Shown: one piece after another, positions 17,854-27,274 of the stretch
Layout: every line of letters begins with the position of its first letter
Position numbering within the stretch: the stretch's first letter is position 1
Source: Terriglobia bacterium
GTDB lineage: Bacteria > Acidobacteriota > Terriglobia > UBA7540
DNA: 52,937 nt
Assembly: GCA_020073545.1 (NCBI GenBank)
Contig: JAIQEZ010000013.1
Coordinates: 1 to 52,937, forward strand
Direction: 5' to 3'
Program-made: the position numbers and the translations under genes
Notes under the pieces: generated by a model
Database searches by the model: none
Seen by the model: only the letters and a program-made list of their open reading frames with translations
What the model was told of the DNA's origin: nothing

Positions 17854-20800
17854 ATGCCCGACCTGCGATCCCTGCTCCAGCCCCTTCTCGACCACGCCGC
17901 TCTGCGCGCGGCGCGTGCGGCGCTCGGCGGCGCCCCTCAAGCCGCGACTGAGCCGATTACCCTTTCCGGCCTGACGCCTTCGGGCAAGGCGCTGGTGGTG
18001 GCAGCGCTGGCGCACGAGGTGCAGCGGCCGGTCGTGGTGCTAACCAAAGACAACGAGGCCGCGCAAGCCTATGCCCAGACTACTTCCACTTTTCTTGACT
18101 GGCTCGAGCCGACCGCGGGCAGCGCGGTTCACGTGTTGCCGGCCCTTGACTGCGCGCCTTACGAGGGCCGCTCGCCGCACGCCGAAATCCAAGAACAGCG
18201 CGCCGTGGGACTCTGGAACCTGGCCCGCGGCGGCGCGCGGGTGATCTTCGCGCCCGTAGCCGCAGCCCTGGGACGCTTCCGCGAGCGGGCTTTCTACTCC
18301 TCGCTGGCGCTTGGGCTCAAGGTCGGGGACGAGTTGAATCTTGACGACCTCGTCGAGCATCTCCGCGGCGTGGGCTACGAACCGGCGGAGCCGGTCACGG
18401 GTGTCGGCCAGTATTCCGTGCGCGGCGGAATTGTAGATGTGTTCTCACCCGAAGCGGAGTGGCCGTTCCGCCTGGAATTCTTCGGCGACCAACTCGAGTC
18501 GGTGCGTGAGTTCGACCCCTCCTCGCAGCGCTCGCGCCAGCCGATTCCCAAAGCGCTCCTGTTGCCCCTTTCCGAAGTGCAGCGTTCGCCGAGATTTTTT
18601 AAACGCCTAGTGCGCGTCCTCACCGAGCGTTCCCGCGAACGCGCCAAGTCGCGAGCCACGGTGCCACCCGACCGTGAACCCGAGTGGGCCGCCGAACATT
18701 CCAACGCTTTCCCGGGGTGGGAGTTTTTCGTCCCGGTCGTCGAGCCGCACCCGCACACGTTGCTGTCGTTGCTGGAACGGCCCGTGCTGGTCTGGGACGA
18801 GTTCCTCGACCGCCGCAACCAGATCCAAAGCACGCTGGAGGGCCTGGCCGCAAGCTTTGATGAAGTCCGCGACATCGTTCCGCCCCGCCCCGAACCACAG
18901 GAGGTTTACCTGGCGGAGCCGGAATTTCTCCGAGCGCTCGCACGCGTTCCACAGATTTCGCTCGAAGAACTGGCCCTGGAAAGCGCCGCCCCACCGGCGG
19001 TATCCGTGCCGCCGGCCGTCGTCATTGGCGGCGACTTGTACTTCCCTCCCGCAGGAGCGGAGCTTCCGGCCGATCTGCCCGCCGGCCCACCCCAGCCCCT
19101 CGCCCCGAGTCCCGAGCCCCGGGTCCCGAACCCCGAATCCCTGCCACCCGAACGCCTGTTCCTGAGCCAGCCACCTCCCAAGTTCCACGGCGGCGTCAAG
19201 GCGTTGGCGGAAGACTTGCGCGCTCGGCTGATGCTGAGGGAGTCCGTCATCTTCGTCGTTCCCACCAGCGGCAAGGTGGACCGTCTGCGCGAGATTCTGA
19301 AGGAGTATGCGATTCCCTTCGCGACAGTCACCGACGGAAAAGAAAAGCCTGACGCCGCTCCCTCCGAGCCCCCAACCGGCACCGCGGTGCTCATTGCGCG
19401 CGGCGAGATTACGGAAGGTGTGGCCTTCCCCGAGCTTCACCAATTGTGGCTGGCCGACTCGGACCTGTTCGGTGGCTTCGACTGGGCGGGGCGCCGGCGG
19501 CGCGAGCATTCCGGGATCTCCAGTTTCATCTCCGACCTTAGCGACCTCAAGGTCGGCGACTACGTCGTGCACATTGATCACGGCATCGGCATTTATCAGG
19601 GCCTGCGGCAACTGCCCATCGCTGGCGCCACGCGCGACTTCATGCTGCTGACTTACCAGGATGACGCCAAGCTCTACGTGCCCCTGGAGCGCCTGGATTT
19701 GGTGGAAAAGTATCGTTCCAGCGAGGGCGCCAAGCCCACGCTCGACCGCCTGGGCGGAGCGAGCTGGGAGCGCACCAAAACGCGCGTCAAACGCGCCCTG
19801 CGCGACATGGCCCAGGAGCTCTTGCAGCTTTACGCCGAGCGCAAGATGCGCGGCGGTGTTTCCGCCTCCCCCGACACACCCTGGCAGCACGAGTTCGAGG
19901 ACGCGTTTGAGTTCGAGGAGACGCCCGACCAACTCACGGCCATTGCCGACATCAAGCATGACCTCGAGAGTCCCGAGCCCATGGACCGCCTGCTCTGCGG
20001 CGACGTCGGCTACGGCAAGACGGAGCTCGCCATGCGCGCGGCGTTCAAGGTGGTTCAAGACGGCCGCCAGGTGGTCGTGCTCGCGCCCACCACGGTGCTG
20101 GCGTTTCAGCACTACTCCACCTTTCGCCAGCGCCTGGCGGCCTTCCCGGTGCGCGTGGAAATGCTCAGCCGCTTCCGCTCCACAGGGGAGCAAAAGAAAG
20201 TCATCGTCGACACGGAAGCCGGTCGCGTCGATATTCTCATCGGCACGCACCGCCTGCTCTCAAAGGACGTGCGCCTGCGCGACCTGGGCCTGCTGATTGT
20301 GGACGAAGAGCAGCGCTTTGGAGTGGCGGCCAAGGAGAGGCTGAAGAAACTGAAGTCGGGCGTGGATGTGCTGACCATGTCGGCCACTCCCATCCCGCGC
20401 ACTTTGCACATATCGCTGGGGGGATTACGCGACCTTTCGGTGATTGAAACGCCACCCCGCGGCCGCCTGGCCATTCAAACCACCGTGGCGCCTTTCAACC
20501 AGGGCCTCATTCAGTCGGCGATTCTGCAGGAGATGCAACGCCAGGGCCAGGCTTTCTTCGTGCACAACCGCGTGGAATCGATTTTCGCCATCGCCGCGCT
20601 CCTCCAGCGGTTAGTCCCCACCGCGCGCCTGGGCGTCGCGCACGGCCAGATGGGTGAGAAGGATCTCGAGCGCGTCATGCTGAAGTTCATGCAGGGTGAA
20701 TATGACGTGCTGGTGGCCACAACGCTCATCGAAAACGGCCTGGACATCCCACGCGCCAACACCATGATCGTGAACCACGCCGACCGTTTCGGCCTCGCCG

Positions 20801-21537
20801 ACCTCTATCAGCTTCGCGGGCGCGTGGGCCGCTCGAACCGCCGCGCCTACGCCTATCTCCTGATTGCCGCGGAAGACACGCTGACGCCCCTGGCGCGCCG
20901 GCGCCTCGCGGCGCTCAAGGAATTCTCCGACCTGGGCGCGGGCTTTCGGCTGGCGGCGCTCGACCTGGAGCTGCGCGGCGCGGGCAACCTGCTGGGCGCC
21001 GAGCAGCATGGCCACCTGAACGCCATTGGCATCGACCTCTACCTCAAGATGCTCGAGCAGACCCTGGAGGAACTGAAAGGCGCGCCGGCCAAAATCGAAG
21101 TGCGCACTGCGCTCAACCTGGGTCTCGATATCAAGATTCCTGACCAGTACATTCCCGACGAAAACCAGCGCCTGCGCATGTACAAGCGCATTTCGAGCGT
21201 GGCCACGTCCGCCCAACGCGCCGACCTGGAGGCCGAACTCGCCGATCGCTTCGGGCCGATGCCGCCCTCCGTTTCGAACCTGCTCGACTACGCGTTGCTC
21301 AAGACCGCCGCGGAGCAGTTGCTGGTGCAGACGGTGGAGCGCAAGGAGGATGAAATCTGGATGAAGTTTCACGAACAGGCGCCCGTCGATCCGCAGCGTC
21401 TAACCGAGTGGGTGCGCCGGCGCCGCGAGGCCACTTTCCGCCCTGACCGTGTCCTGCGTTTCCGCGTGCGCGAGCGCGGTGGCAATCTGCTGGCACAGGT
21501 CCAAAACATCTTGCAGGAACTGCACCCTCGGCCTTAA
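17854..21537 (+). CDS. mfd: Transcription-repair coupling factor Mfd
   Basis: A 1227-residue SF2 translocase. The N-terminal UvrB-like region starts near residue 30 (LTPSGKALVVAAL). The CarD-like RNA polymerase interaction domain is near residue 570 (VGDYVVHIDHGIGIYQG). Walker A GDVGYGKTEL is near residue 715 and the DEEQRFGV box near 816. The TRG/TRCF region (ERFGLADLYQLRGRVGRSNR-type) and C-terminal TRCF domain follow. Mfd removes stalled RNA polymerase at DNA lesions and recruits UvrA. A Pro-rich insert at about residues 395-440, which includes two PNPE/PEPR-like runs, makes it longer than the ~1150 residues of many homologues. Confidence 0.97.
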   Translation: MPDLRSLLQPLLDHAALRAARAALGGAPQAATEPITLSGLTPSGKALVVAALAHEVQRPVVVLTKDNEAAQAYAQTTSTFLDWLEPTAGSAVHVLPALDCAPYEGRSPHAEIQEQRAVGLWNLARGGARVIFAPVAAALGRFRERAFYSSLALGLKVGDELNLDDLVEHLRGVGYEPAEPVTGVGQYSVRGGIVDVFSPEAEWPFRLEFFGDQLESVREFDPSSQRSRQPIPKALLLPLSEVQRSPRFFKRLVRVLTERSRERAKSRATVPPDREPEWAAEHSNAFPGWEFFVPVVEPHPHTLLSLLERPVLVWDEFLDRRNQIQSTLEGLAASFDEVRDIVPPRPEPQEVYLAEPEFLRALARVPQISLEELALESAAPPAVSVPPAVVIGGDLYFPPAGAELPADLPAGPPQPLAPSPEPRVPNPESLPPERLFLSQPPPKFHGGVKALAEDLRARLMLRESVIFVVPTSGKVDRLREILKEYAIPFATVTDGKEKPDAAPSEPPTGTAVLIARGEITEGVAFPELHQLWLADSDLFGGFDWAGRRRREHSGISSFISDLSDLKVGDYVVHIDHGIGIYQGLRQLPIAGATRDFMLLTYQDDAKLYVPLERLDLVEKYRSSEGAKPTLDRLGGASWERTKTRVKRALRDMAQELLQLYAERKMRGGVSASPDTPWQHEFEDAFEFEETPDQLTAIADIKHDLESPEPMDRLLCGDVGYGKTELAMRAAFKVVQDGRQVVVLAPTTVLAFQHYSTFRQRLAAFPVRVEMLSRFRSTGEQKKVIVDTEAGRVDILIGTHRLLSKDVRLRDLGLLIVDEEQRFGVAAKERLKKLKSGVDVLTMSATPIPRTLHISLGGLRDLSVIETPPRGRLAIQTTVAPFNQGLIQSAILQEMQRQGQAFFVHNRVESIFAIAALLQRLVPTARLGVAHGQMGEKDLERVMLKFMQGEYDVLVATTLIENGLDIPRANTMIVNHADRFGLADLYQLRGRVGRSNRRAYAYLLIAAEDTLTPLARRRLAALKEFSDLGAGFRLAALDLELRGAGNLLGAEQHGHLNAIGIDLYLKMLEQTLEELKGAPAKIEVRTALNLGLDIKIPDQYIPDENQRLRMYKRISSVATSAQRADLEAELADRFGPMPPSVSNLLDYALLKTAAEQLLVQTVERKEDEIWMKFHEQAPVDPQRLTEWVRRRREATFRPDRVLRFRVRERGGNLLAQVQNILQELHPRP

Positions 21538-21638
21538 GATGGCGAAAGCTTGAGTGGGTGGGCCCGAGACAACCTGGGCGGTCCTGACCGTCTCCAAGCA
21601 GGAGACCCCCGAGTGAGCGGGAGTATTGCGAGGGAACG

Positions 21639-22661
21639 ATGAAACGCAAGTTGGGAATAGTGGGAAGCGCCATCCTGGCGGCCGCTTTCGCAGCGCCGCA
21701 GCTCCAAGCCGCCCACGTCGTGGAGCGCATCATTGCGCGCGTCAACAACGAAATCATTACGCAGCGCCAGTATGAGCGCGAAAAGGCCAAGCTCCGCGAA
21801 CAGCTTGCCCAGGAGTACTCCGGCCCGGAACTCGACGCCAAGCTCAAGGAAGAGAGCAAGGACCTGCTGCGCGACCTGATCGACCAGGCATTGATGGTCC
21901 AGAAAGCTAAAGACCTGGACATCAACGTCGAGACGGATCTCATCAAGCGGCTGGACGATATCCGCAAGCAAAGCAACCTGGCAAACCTCGACGACCTGCA
22001 GAAAGAAGTGGAAAAACAGGGCATGATCTGGGAAGACTTCAAAGAGCAGATCCGCCGGCAGATCCTGATGCGCGAAGTGATCGGCCGCGAAGTCGGGTCC
22101 CGCATCATCGTCGCGCGGGATGAGACTCTGCAATACTACAATGCGCACAAAAGCGATTTCCAATCGCCGGGCATGATTCATCTGGCGGAAATTCTGATTT
22201 CCACGGAAAAAAACAAACCCGAGGAGGCCGAGAAACGCGCCAAGGCCGCGCTGGCGGAGGTCAAGGCTGGCCAGCGCTTTGCCGAGGTCGTGAAGAAGTA
22301 TTCCGACGGCCCCAACACTGATCAAGGCGGCGACATCGGGTATCTGAAGGCCGGGACGGTGGCTTCCGCCATAGCCGACGCCGTCAGCAAGCTCGAGGTG
22401 AACGACAACACGGATCTGATTCAGACCAAGAACGGCTACCTGATCTTGAAGCTGCTGGAGCGCTTCAGCCCGGGCATTCCCAAGTTTGAGGAAGTCGAGC
22501 AGCGCGTCAACGAGGCCGTGTATAACCAGAGGATGCAGCCCAAGCTGCGCGAATTTCTGGCTCAACTGCGCAAAGACAGCTACTTCTTTCTCGCGCCGGG
22601 GTATGTTGATGCCGGCGCCGAAACGCCCGCCGCCGCCGCGCTCGCCCCAAAAGGCCGATGA
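21639..22661 (+). CDS. Periplasmic SurA/PpiC-type peptidyl-prolyl isomerase
   Basis: A 340-residue secreted chaperone. The signal peptide (MKRKLGIVGSAILAAAFAAP) is followed by a SurA-like N-terminal helical domain (VVERIIARVNNEIIT). One parvulin rotamase domain lies at about residues 180-280 (VKAGQRFAEVVKKYSDG, then GGDIGYLKAG). A short C-terminal tail carries PAAAALAPKGR. It would assist outer-membrane protein folding. SurA of E. coli has two rotamase domains; this has one, as in many non-proteobacterial homologues. Its stop overlaps the next start (ATGA), so the two are likely co-translated. Confidence 0.88.
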   Translation: MKRKLGIVGSAILAAAFAAPQLQAAHVVERIIARVNNEIITQRQYEREKAKLREQLAQEYSGPELDAKLKEESKDLLRDLIDQALMVQKAKDLDINVETDLIKRLDDIRKQSNLANLDDLQKEVEKQGMIWEDFKEQIRRQILMREVIGREVGSRIIVARDETLQYYNAHKSDFQSPGMIHLAEILISTEKNKPEEAEKRAKAALAEVKAGQRFAEVVKKYSDGPNTDQGGDIGYLKAGTVASAIADAVSKLEVNDNTDLIQTKNGYLILKLLERFSPGIPKFEEVEQRVNEAVYNQRMQPKLREFLAQLRKDSYFFLAPGYVDAGAETPAAAALAPKGR

Positions 22662-23626
22662 AGCAGACTTTCGTCAAGGACCTCGCGCCGGACTCACCCG
22701 TCCGCAGTACCTTCCTGGTCAAATCCAAAGAGCGCAAAATGGCCAGCAACGGCGCGGCCTATCTGGACCTCATCTTCCAGGACACCACCGGGGCCATCCC
22801 CGCCAAGCTCTGGGACTACTCCGAACGCACCACTTCCGCCTTTGAAGTTGACGACGTTGTGCAGGTCGAGGGCCACGTGGAGAGCTATCGTGGCACGGCG
22901 CAGATTCGCGTGCGCAAAGTCGCGCGCTGCGCCCCGGAGGAGGTCGATCTATTCGACTATCTCCCCCGCACCCAGGGCAACCCCGAGGAGATGTACGCCG
23001 CGCTGCTGGAACGTGTGCGCGGCACGGGCGAGACTCCGCTGCGCGCGCTGCTGCTGGCGGTGCTGGAAGATGCGACCATCGCAGAACGCTTCAAGCTCGC
23101 TCCCGCCGCCATGAGTTATCATCACGCCTTCCTGGGCGGGTTGCTCGAACACGTTTCTTCGCTCATCGCGCTCGCCGACCGCGTGGTGGATCATTACCCC
23201 TGGCTGCGGCGCGACCTGGTCCTGGCAGGCTTGGTGCTCCACGACCTGGGGAAAATCGAAGAGCTGAATTTCGCGCGCGGGTTCCGCTACTCCACGCGCG
23301 GGCAACTGGTGGGCCACATCACGATTGCGCTGGAGATGGTGCAGGAAAAGATGCGTCAGATCCCCGGCTTCCCCGCGGAGCTCAAGGACCAGCTCGAGCA
23401 CATTATTCTCTCCCATCACGGCAAGCTGGAGTTCGGCTCGCCCAAGGAACCGATGTTTCCCGAGGCGCTGGTGGTCCACTACCTGGATGATCTGGATTCC
23501 AAGCTTGAAGCTATGCGCGAGCAGTACGCGGCGGACCAGGACCACGCGGGCGACTGGACAGGCCGCAACCCGGCGCTCAAGCGCGAACTCTTGAAGCCTC
23601 CCAAGGATCAGGGATCGGGTGAGTAA
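22658..23626 (+). CDS. YhaM-like 3'-5' exoribonuclease (OB fold plus HD domain)
   Basis: A 322-residue protein with an N-terminal OB-fold nucleic-acid-binding region (SPVRSTFLVKSKERKMASNG to about residue 95). An HD phosphohydrolase domain follows with HHAFLGGLLEHVSS, LVLHDLGKIEE and ILSHHGKLEFG supplying the metal ligands. This is the YhaM/CbfI architecture, a 3'-5' exonuclease acting on RNA and DNA. The start overlaps the preceding isomerase gene by four bases. Confidence 0.9.
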   Translation: MKQTFVKDLAPDSPVRSTFLVKSKERKMASNGAAYLDLIFQDTTGAIPAKLWDYSERTTSAFEVDDVVQVEGHVESYRGTAQIRVRKVARCAPEEVDLFDYLPRTQGNPEEMYAALLERVRGTGETPLRALLLAVLEDATIAERFKLAPAAMSYHHAFLGGLLEHVSSLIALADRVVDHYPWLRRDLVLAGLVLHDLGKIEELNFARGFRYSTRGQLVGHITIALEMVQEKMRQIPGFPAELKDQLEHIILSHHGKLEFGSPKEPMFPEALVVHYLDDLDSKLEAMREQYAADQDHAGDWTGRNPALKRELLKPPKDQGSGE

Positions 23627-23722
23627 ACAGATCGGTTGATCGGGAGATCGGGTGAACAAAAGGCAAATAGGCAGATCATCGGATCACCCGATCACCGGAT
23701 CACCCGATGAGCCGATTGATCG
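23627..23722. repeat. Iterated ATCGGGTGA / TCACCCGAT palindromic repeat
   Basis: The gap before fabZ consists of alternating direct and inverted copies of a short unit: GATCGGGTGA in one orientation at about 23611-23654, and ATCACCCGAT in the other at about 23684-23708. They can fold into one long or several alternative hairpins. The unit resembles the palindrome at 13784-13861. It may act as a terminator for the upstream operon. Confidence 0.55.
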
Positions 23723-24193
23723 ATGAACCAAACTCAATTTTCCCCCGACGCCGTCGAGCGCATTCTCCCCCATCGCTTCCCTTTCCTCTTCGTGGATAAG
23801 ATTACGGAATTCGTTCCCGGCCAGCGCATCGTGGCGCTGAAGCATTTTTCCGTCAACGACGAGGTGGCGCAAGGGAATCCTCCCGGCCTCGCCCTCATCC
23901 CCACAGGTGTCATTCTGGAACTTGTCACGCAAGTCGGCGCCGTGCTGGTGCTCGAGCGGCCGGAGATGGCCGGCAAAATCGCCATGATCCTGCACATTCC
24001 CTCCGCTCGCATCATTAAACCCATAGAGGCCGGCGACACGGTGCGCGTGGAGGCGGAAGTTCTCAAGATGAAGGCGCAGTTTGGCGAGCTGCGCGGCTCG
24101 ATCTTGCGCGACGGTGAGCTGGTCGCGGAAGGCCAGATGCGCTTCGGCATCGCGGACGCTGCGGACGTGCTCCCGACGCGGCCCGGCAGTTGA
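23723..24193 (+). CDS. fabZ: 3-hydroxyacyl-ACP dehydratase FabZ
   Basis: A 156-residue hot-dog-fold protein. The catalytic His is in ILPHRFPFLFVDKI, and a Glu-bearing helix follows (TGVILELVTQVGAVLVLE). The region normally reading GHFPGxPxMPGV is changed to GNPPGLALIPTGV, so this copy is divergent and could act on other acyl chains. It dehydrates 3-hydroxyacyl-ACP in type II fatty-acid synthesis. A stand-alone location here, without lpx genes, is noted. Confidence 0.85.
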   Translation: MNQTQFSPDAVERILPHRFPFLFVDKITEFVPGQRIVALKHFSVNDEVAQGNPPGLALIPTGVILELVTQVGAVLVLERPEMAGKIAMILHIPSARIIKPIEAGDTVRVEAEVLKMKAQFGELRGSILRDGELVAEGQMRFGIADAADVLPTRPGS

Positions 24194-24269
24194 CAACCTC
24201 CCGCGAATAGCCCACAATCACAGAGGCTAGGCAAGACTCGACGGTGCTATCACGCGAGTCAATTATAGA

Positions 24270-25280
24270 ATGGTATTTAAAGAACTGTATATTGGAGATA
24301 CGGTTATACGGCCCGGGCACATCCTGGCGCCCATGGCGGGCATCACGGACACGGTTTTCCGCCGCTTCATCAAGCGCCTGGGCGGCTGCGGACTGATCAT
24401 GACGGAGTTTGTTTCGAGCGAAGGCATGATCCGGCGGAATTTCCACTCGCACCGTTATCTCGATTACACCGAGGAGGAACGGCCCATCAGCGCGCAAATC
24501 TTCGGCGCCGATCCGGATCACCTAGCCGAGGCCGCTCGCCGCATCGAAGACCTGGGATTCGATCTTGTGGATCTGAACCTGGGCTGCCCCGCGAAGAAAG
24601 TTACAAAGTGCGGCGGCTCGGGATTGCTTCGCGACCTGCCCTTGCTCGAAAGAATCCTGCGCGCGGTTCGCGCCGCAGTGAAGATTCCCTTCACCATCAA
24701 ACTCCGTTCCGGCTGGAGCGACCAGGAAATCGTCGCCGTCGAGGTAGCGCGCCTGGCCGAGGATTGTGGCGTCGACGCCCTGGCCGTCCACCCGCGCACC
24801 CGCGAGCAGGGCTACAGTGGCCGCGCCCGCTGGGAGATCATCCAACAGGTCAAACAGGCCGTGCGCATTCCCGTGATCGGCAACGGCGACGTCTTCAAGC
24901 CCGAGGACGCGCTGGCGCTGCGCGTCCAGACCGGCTGTGACGCGGTGATGATCGGACGCGCCGCGGCCCTGAATCCCTGGATCTTTCGCCAGCTCTCGGG
25001 ATTCTTCGCGACCGGCACGTACCGCGAGCCGGATGACGCCGATCGCTACGAGTTGATTCGCACCTATTATGATTTGCTCGTCGCCGAGGAAACTCCCGGC
25101 GCCATTGGCAAGATGAAGCAGTTCGCGAGCTGGTTCACGCACGGGGTCCCGAACGGGAGCGAATTGCGGCGGCAGGTGCATAGCGCCCGCGAAACGCATG
25201 AGGTGCTGGAACGCGTGGACGCGTTCTTCGCCTCACTCGCAGCGACCCCCGGCCTGGCGGGAGCGGCGGCCGCTTCCTGA
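24270..25280 (+). CDS. dusB: tRNA-dihydrouridine synthase
   Basis: A 336-residue FMN-dependent TIM-barrel enzyme. It has LAPMAGITD at the start, the catalytic Cys in LNLGCPAKKV, and IGNGDVFKPEDA and MIGRAAALNPWIF for FMN binding. It reduces uridines in the tRNA D-loop. Length and motifs match the DusB group. The last ~60 residues form the C-terminal helical tRNA-binding domain. It is followed after 16 bases by a PilZ protein, possibly in one transcript. Confidence 0.92.
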   Translation: MVFKELYIGDTVIRPGHILAPMAGITDTVFRRFIKRLGGCGLIMTEFVSSEGMIRRNFHSHRYLDYTEEERPISAQIFGADPDHLAEAARRIEDLGFDLVDLNLGCPAKKVTKCGGSGLLRDLPLLERILRAVRAAVKIPFTIKLRSGWSDQEIVAVEVARLAEDCGVDALAVHPRTREQGYSGRARWEIIQQVKQAVRIPVIGNGDVFKPEDALALRVQTGCDAVMIGRAAALNPWIFRQLSGFFATGTYREPDDADRYELIRTYYDLLVAEETPGAIGKMKQFASWFTHGVPNGSELRRQVHSARETHEVLERVDAFFASLAATPGLAGAAAAS

Positions 25281-25296
25281 AAGCGCAAGGTGCTGA

Positions 25297-25647
25297 ATGA
25301 TGCAGAACTTGGGCGTAGACAAGAGAAGCCAACGCCGGGTCGAGGCGGCCATCCCCATCCGAGTGCGGGGGTTGGACACGCACGGCAATGAGTTTGACGA
25401 TTTCACCACCGCGCTGGAAGTGAGCCGGCGCGGCCTTTCCTTTTTCACCCGGCATGAGCTGGCAGTCTTCGCGAACCTCACCGTGCTGATTCCCGGCCGC
25501 GGCCCCATGCGCCCCGGACAGGGCCCCAACGACTTCTTCGCGGAGGCCGCCGTGGTCCGCACCGTGCACGAGAGAGCGGAGCTCTATCGAGTGGGCGTTC
25601 GCTTCATGGGCGCGAGCCTCCCCATGTACAGCGCCGAAATCTTCTGA
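25297..25647 (+). CDS. PilZ-domain protein
   Basis: A 116-residue single PilZ-like domain. It begins with SQRRVEAAIPIRVRGLD, the RxxxR-type segment used to bind cyclic di-GMP, and has the later EVSRRGLSFF (D/NxSxxG-like) motif. It lacks other domains, so it would work as a small c-di-GMP-responsive adaptor. The second motif has VSRRG rather than the classical DxSxxG, so ligand binding is not certain. ATGATG gives two possible starts. Confidence 0.75.
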   Translation: MMQNLGVDKRSQRRVEAAIPIRVRGLDTHGNEFDDFTTALEVSRRGLSFFTRHELAVFANLTVLIPGRGPMRPGQGPNDFFAEAAVVRTVHERAELYRVGVRFMGASLPMYSAEIF

Positions 25648-26214
25648 TCCCTACGCCCACGCCGCTGGGCTGCCTCAAGCCCGCGACCTCAACAACTGCT
25701 CCCCTGAACAACCTGCCTGCCCGTCCCTCCTTCCCTGCCCCCCAGAACCGAGCCCCTAGCCCCCAGCACCGAGTCCCGAGGCGTTGTCGCCCTCCCCCCT
25801 GGCACCTGACACCAGGCACCTGCTTTTCCGCTCGTCCCTTGTCACTCGCACTCAGTCGTCGGTTCTCCGTTTCCCTTCGTCAATCTTCAATCCGAAATCC
25901 GCAATCAGCAATCCCTTGTCCCCTGCCCCGAGCACCGAGGCGTTGTCGACCTCCCCCCTGGCACCTGACACCAGGCACCTGCTTTTCCGACCTCGGACTC
26001 CGGACCTCGGACTCGCTTTTGGCGCCCCCTAACCCCTGTTCTTACCGCCCCGGTTCCTGGCTCGTCACTCGCCGCTGTTCTCCACGCTAGAGCATTGCAT
26101 CCGGAGGCAGTAAGGTGTACGTTACCGGTCAGTCGGGAAATGAAAAAGGGAAATCCCAGCCGATGGACTTCGCGAGTCCCAGGTCTGGAATTCCGCCCCA
26201 GGGAGGTCCTCGGA
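25648..26214. repeat. 567-base gap with a 52-bp direct repeat
   Basis: No gene is evident. Two 52-base copies of one sequence lie at 25779-25830 and 25938-25989 with a single mismatch; each includes GGCACCTGACACCAGGCACC. Around them are further short variations on CACCGAGTCCCGAG. The base composition is pyrimidine-rich on the plus strand. It is probably a dispersed-repeat graveyard between a housekeeping block and an accessory block. The last part (about 26101-26214) holds the ribosome site of the next gene. Confidence 0.65.
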
Positions 26215-26718
26215 ATGCGAATTAACGACGACCACATGTACCACGGCGCAGCGCTGACCCAAATAGCGGAGTATCCGGGGTTCAAAGCGATCAATACCTT
26301 TGAACTGAAAGAGAGTGAGAAATCGAGCAGCGCCTTTACCATCAATCAAAACACTGGGGTGTATCTAAAGTATTCCTCAAAACCTACGAAGGGCTTCAAG
26401 GAGTACGTTTTCACTTTCACCCAGGCGCACTTCGATGAACTCAAGTCATTGCGAGATCATTACGCAGTAAGAGTATTCATTGTGTTGGTATGCATTAAGG
26501 CAAAGGAAATCTGCGTCCTTACGCTCGATGAGCTGGAGGCGCACAGGCAGGGGCGAGAGGACGCGTTTGGAGGCCCTGAGCCGCAGTATCAATTGCTTGT
26601 CACGGTCCCGCCCAACAAGAGCTTTCGGGTCTATATGAACACTCCGGGGAAAAAGGGAAGATCTTTGAAACAGCAAATCGTCAGTCGTAACTCCTTTCCA
26701 CGGGCTATCTTTCAGTGA
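26215..26718 (+). CDS. Hypothetical protein, about 167 residues
   Basis: I do not recognise it. From the ATG at 26215, which has GGGAGG upstream, the protein begins MRINDDHMYHGAALTQIAE. It contains a segment resembling small restriction- or phage-type proteins (YLKYSSKPTKGFKEYVFTF, then FIVLVCIKAKEICVLTLDE) and ends with basic residues (KKGRSLKQQIVSRNSFPRA). No signal peptide. The GC content is lower than in neighbouring genes, which suggests transfer. The long open frame upstream of 26215 has no coding character. Confidence 0.55.
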   Translation: MRINDDHMYHGAALTQIAEYPGFKAINTFELKESEKSSSAFTINQNTGVYLKYSSKPTKGFKEYVFTFTQAHFDELKSLRDHYAVRVFIVLVCIKAKEICVLTLDELEAHRQGREDAFGGPEPQYQLLVTVPPNKSFRVYMNTPGKKGRSLKQQIVSRNSFPRAIFQ

Positions 26719-27067
26719 CGCGGAGGATGACGGAGCCATCGCTTCTTGATGTTCGCGGATGATTCTGTGCCCAAGGGTGGTCCCGCAGGGCGGGATTGCC
26801 GGGAGTCCTGCGCCTGAAAAGCAGGAGTCAGGTCCGATTTCGGGTCCGATGCGGATCGGACCATCGGGCTCCAGAAACCGCAGATTCAGAAGTCAGGAGT
26901 CAGAAAGAAGAACGAAGAAGCGCAACGCCGGCCTGCGCGGCTGCGGCCCGTAGCGCCTCGTCGAGCGCGGCGACTGGCAACAGCTCGCGTCGGGCAAGAT
27001 CCAGCCCTCTCCTGGCGGCTCAAATTGAACTGGCCGACGCTCTGATTCGGATGGTAAGATTCATTTC
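26719..27067. other. Non-coding gap upstream of the toxin-antitoxin pair
   Basis: Contains the first copy (26755-26795) of a 41-bp direct repeat whose second copy follows the toxin gene, and purine-rich iterations such as AGAAGTCAGGAGTCAG near 26887. No gene is evident. The region near 27040-27067 should hold the promoter of the antitoxin gene, but no clear -35/-10 pair was found. Confidence 0.45.
26755..26795 (+). repeat. 41-bp direct repeat, left copy
   Basis: Starts GCGGATGATTCTGTGCCCAA and ends CAGGGCGGGA. 37 of 41 bases match the copy at 27606-27646. The two copies bracket the toxin-antitoxin pair. Confidence 0.7.
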
Positions 27068-27274
27068 ATGGGGAATACCAAACCACAGCTCACCGTGCGC
27101 AAGAGCGGACAGAAGGATGTCCTCTTGGTACGGAGATCCCATTATCGCCGCTTGCTACGGCGCATCGAGGACCTTGAAGACGCCTTGGCCCTCGCCCGCG
27201 CCGAAAACAATTCCAAAAATCTGCTGGATTATGCTGAAGTTCGCAAGCGCCTGAAACGAGTTGGCAAGTTGTGA
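27068..27274 (+). CDS. Antitoxin of a RelBE/ParDE-like pair
   Basis: A 68-residue basic and helical protein beginning MGNTKPQLTVRKSGQKD. It has a long central helix (YRRLLRRIEDLEDALALAR) typical of Phd/RelB-family antitoxins and overlaps the downstream toxin-like gene by four bases, the usual coupling of such pairs. It would bind the toxin and its own promoter. Sequence identity to named families was not checked. Confidence 0.72.
   Translation: MGNTKPQLTVRKSGQKDVLLVRRSHYRRLLRRIEDLEDALALARAENNSKNLLDYAEVRKRLKRVGKL

Noticed and set aside
18607-20250. A 547-codon minus-strand frame inside mfd.
   Set aside because: mfd is complete on the plus strand; the antisense frame is open only because of codon bias.
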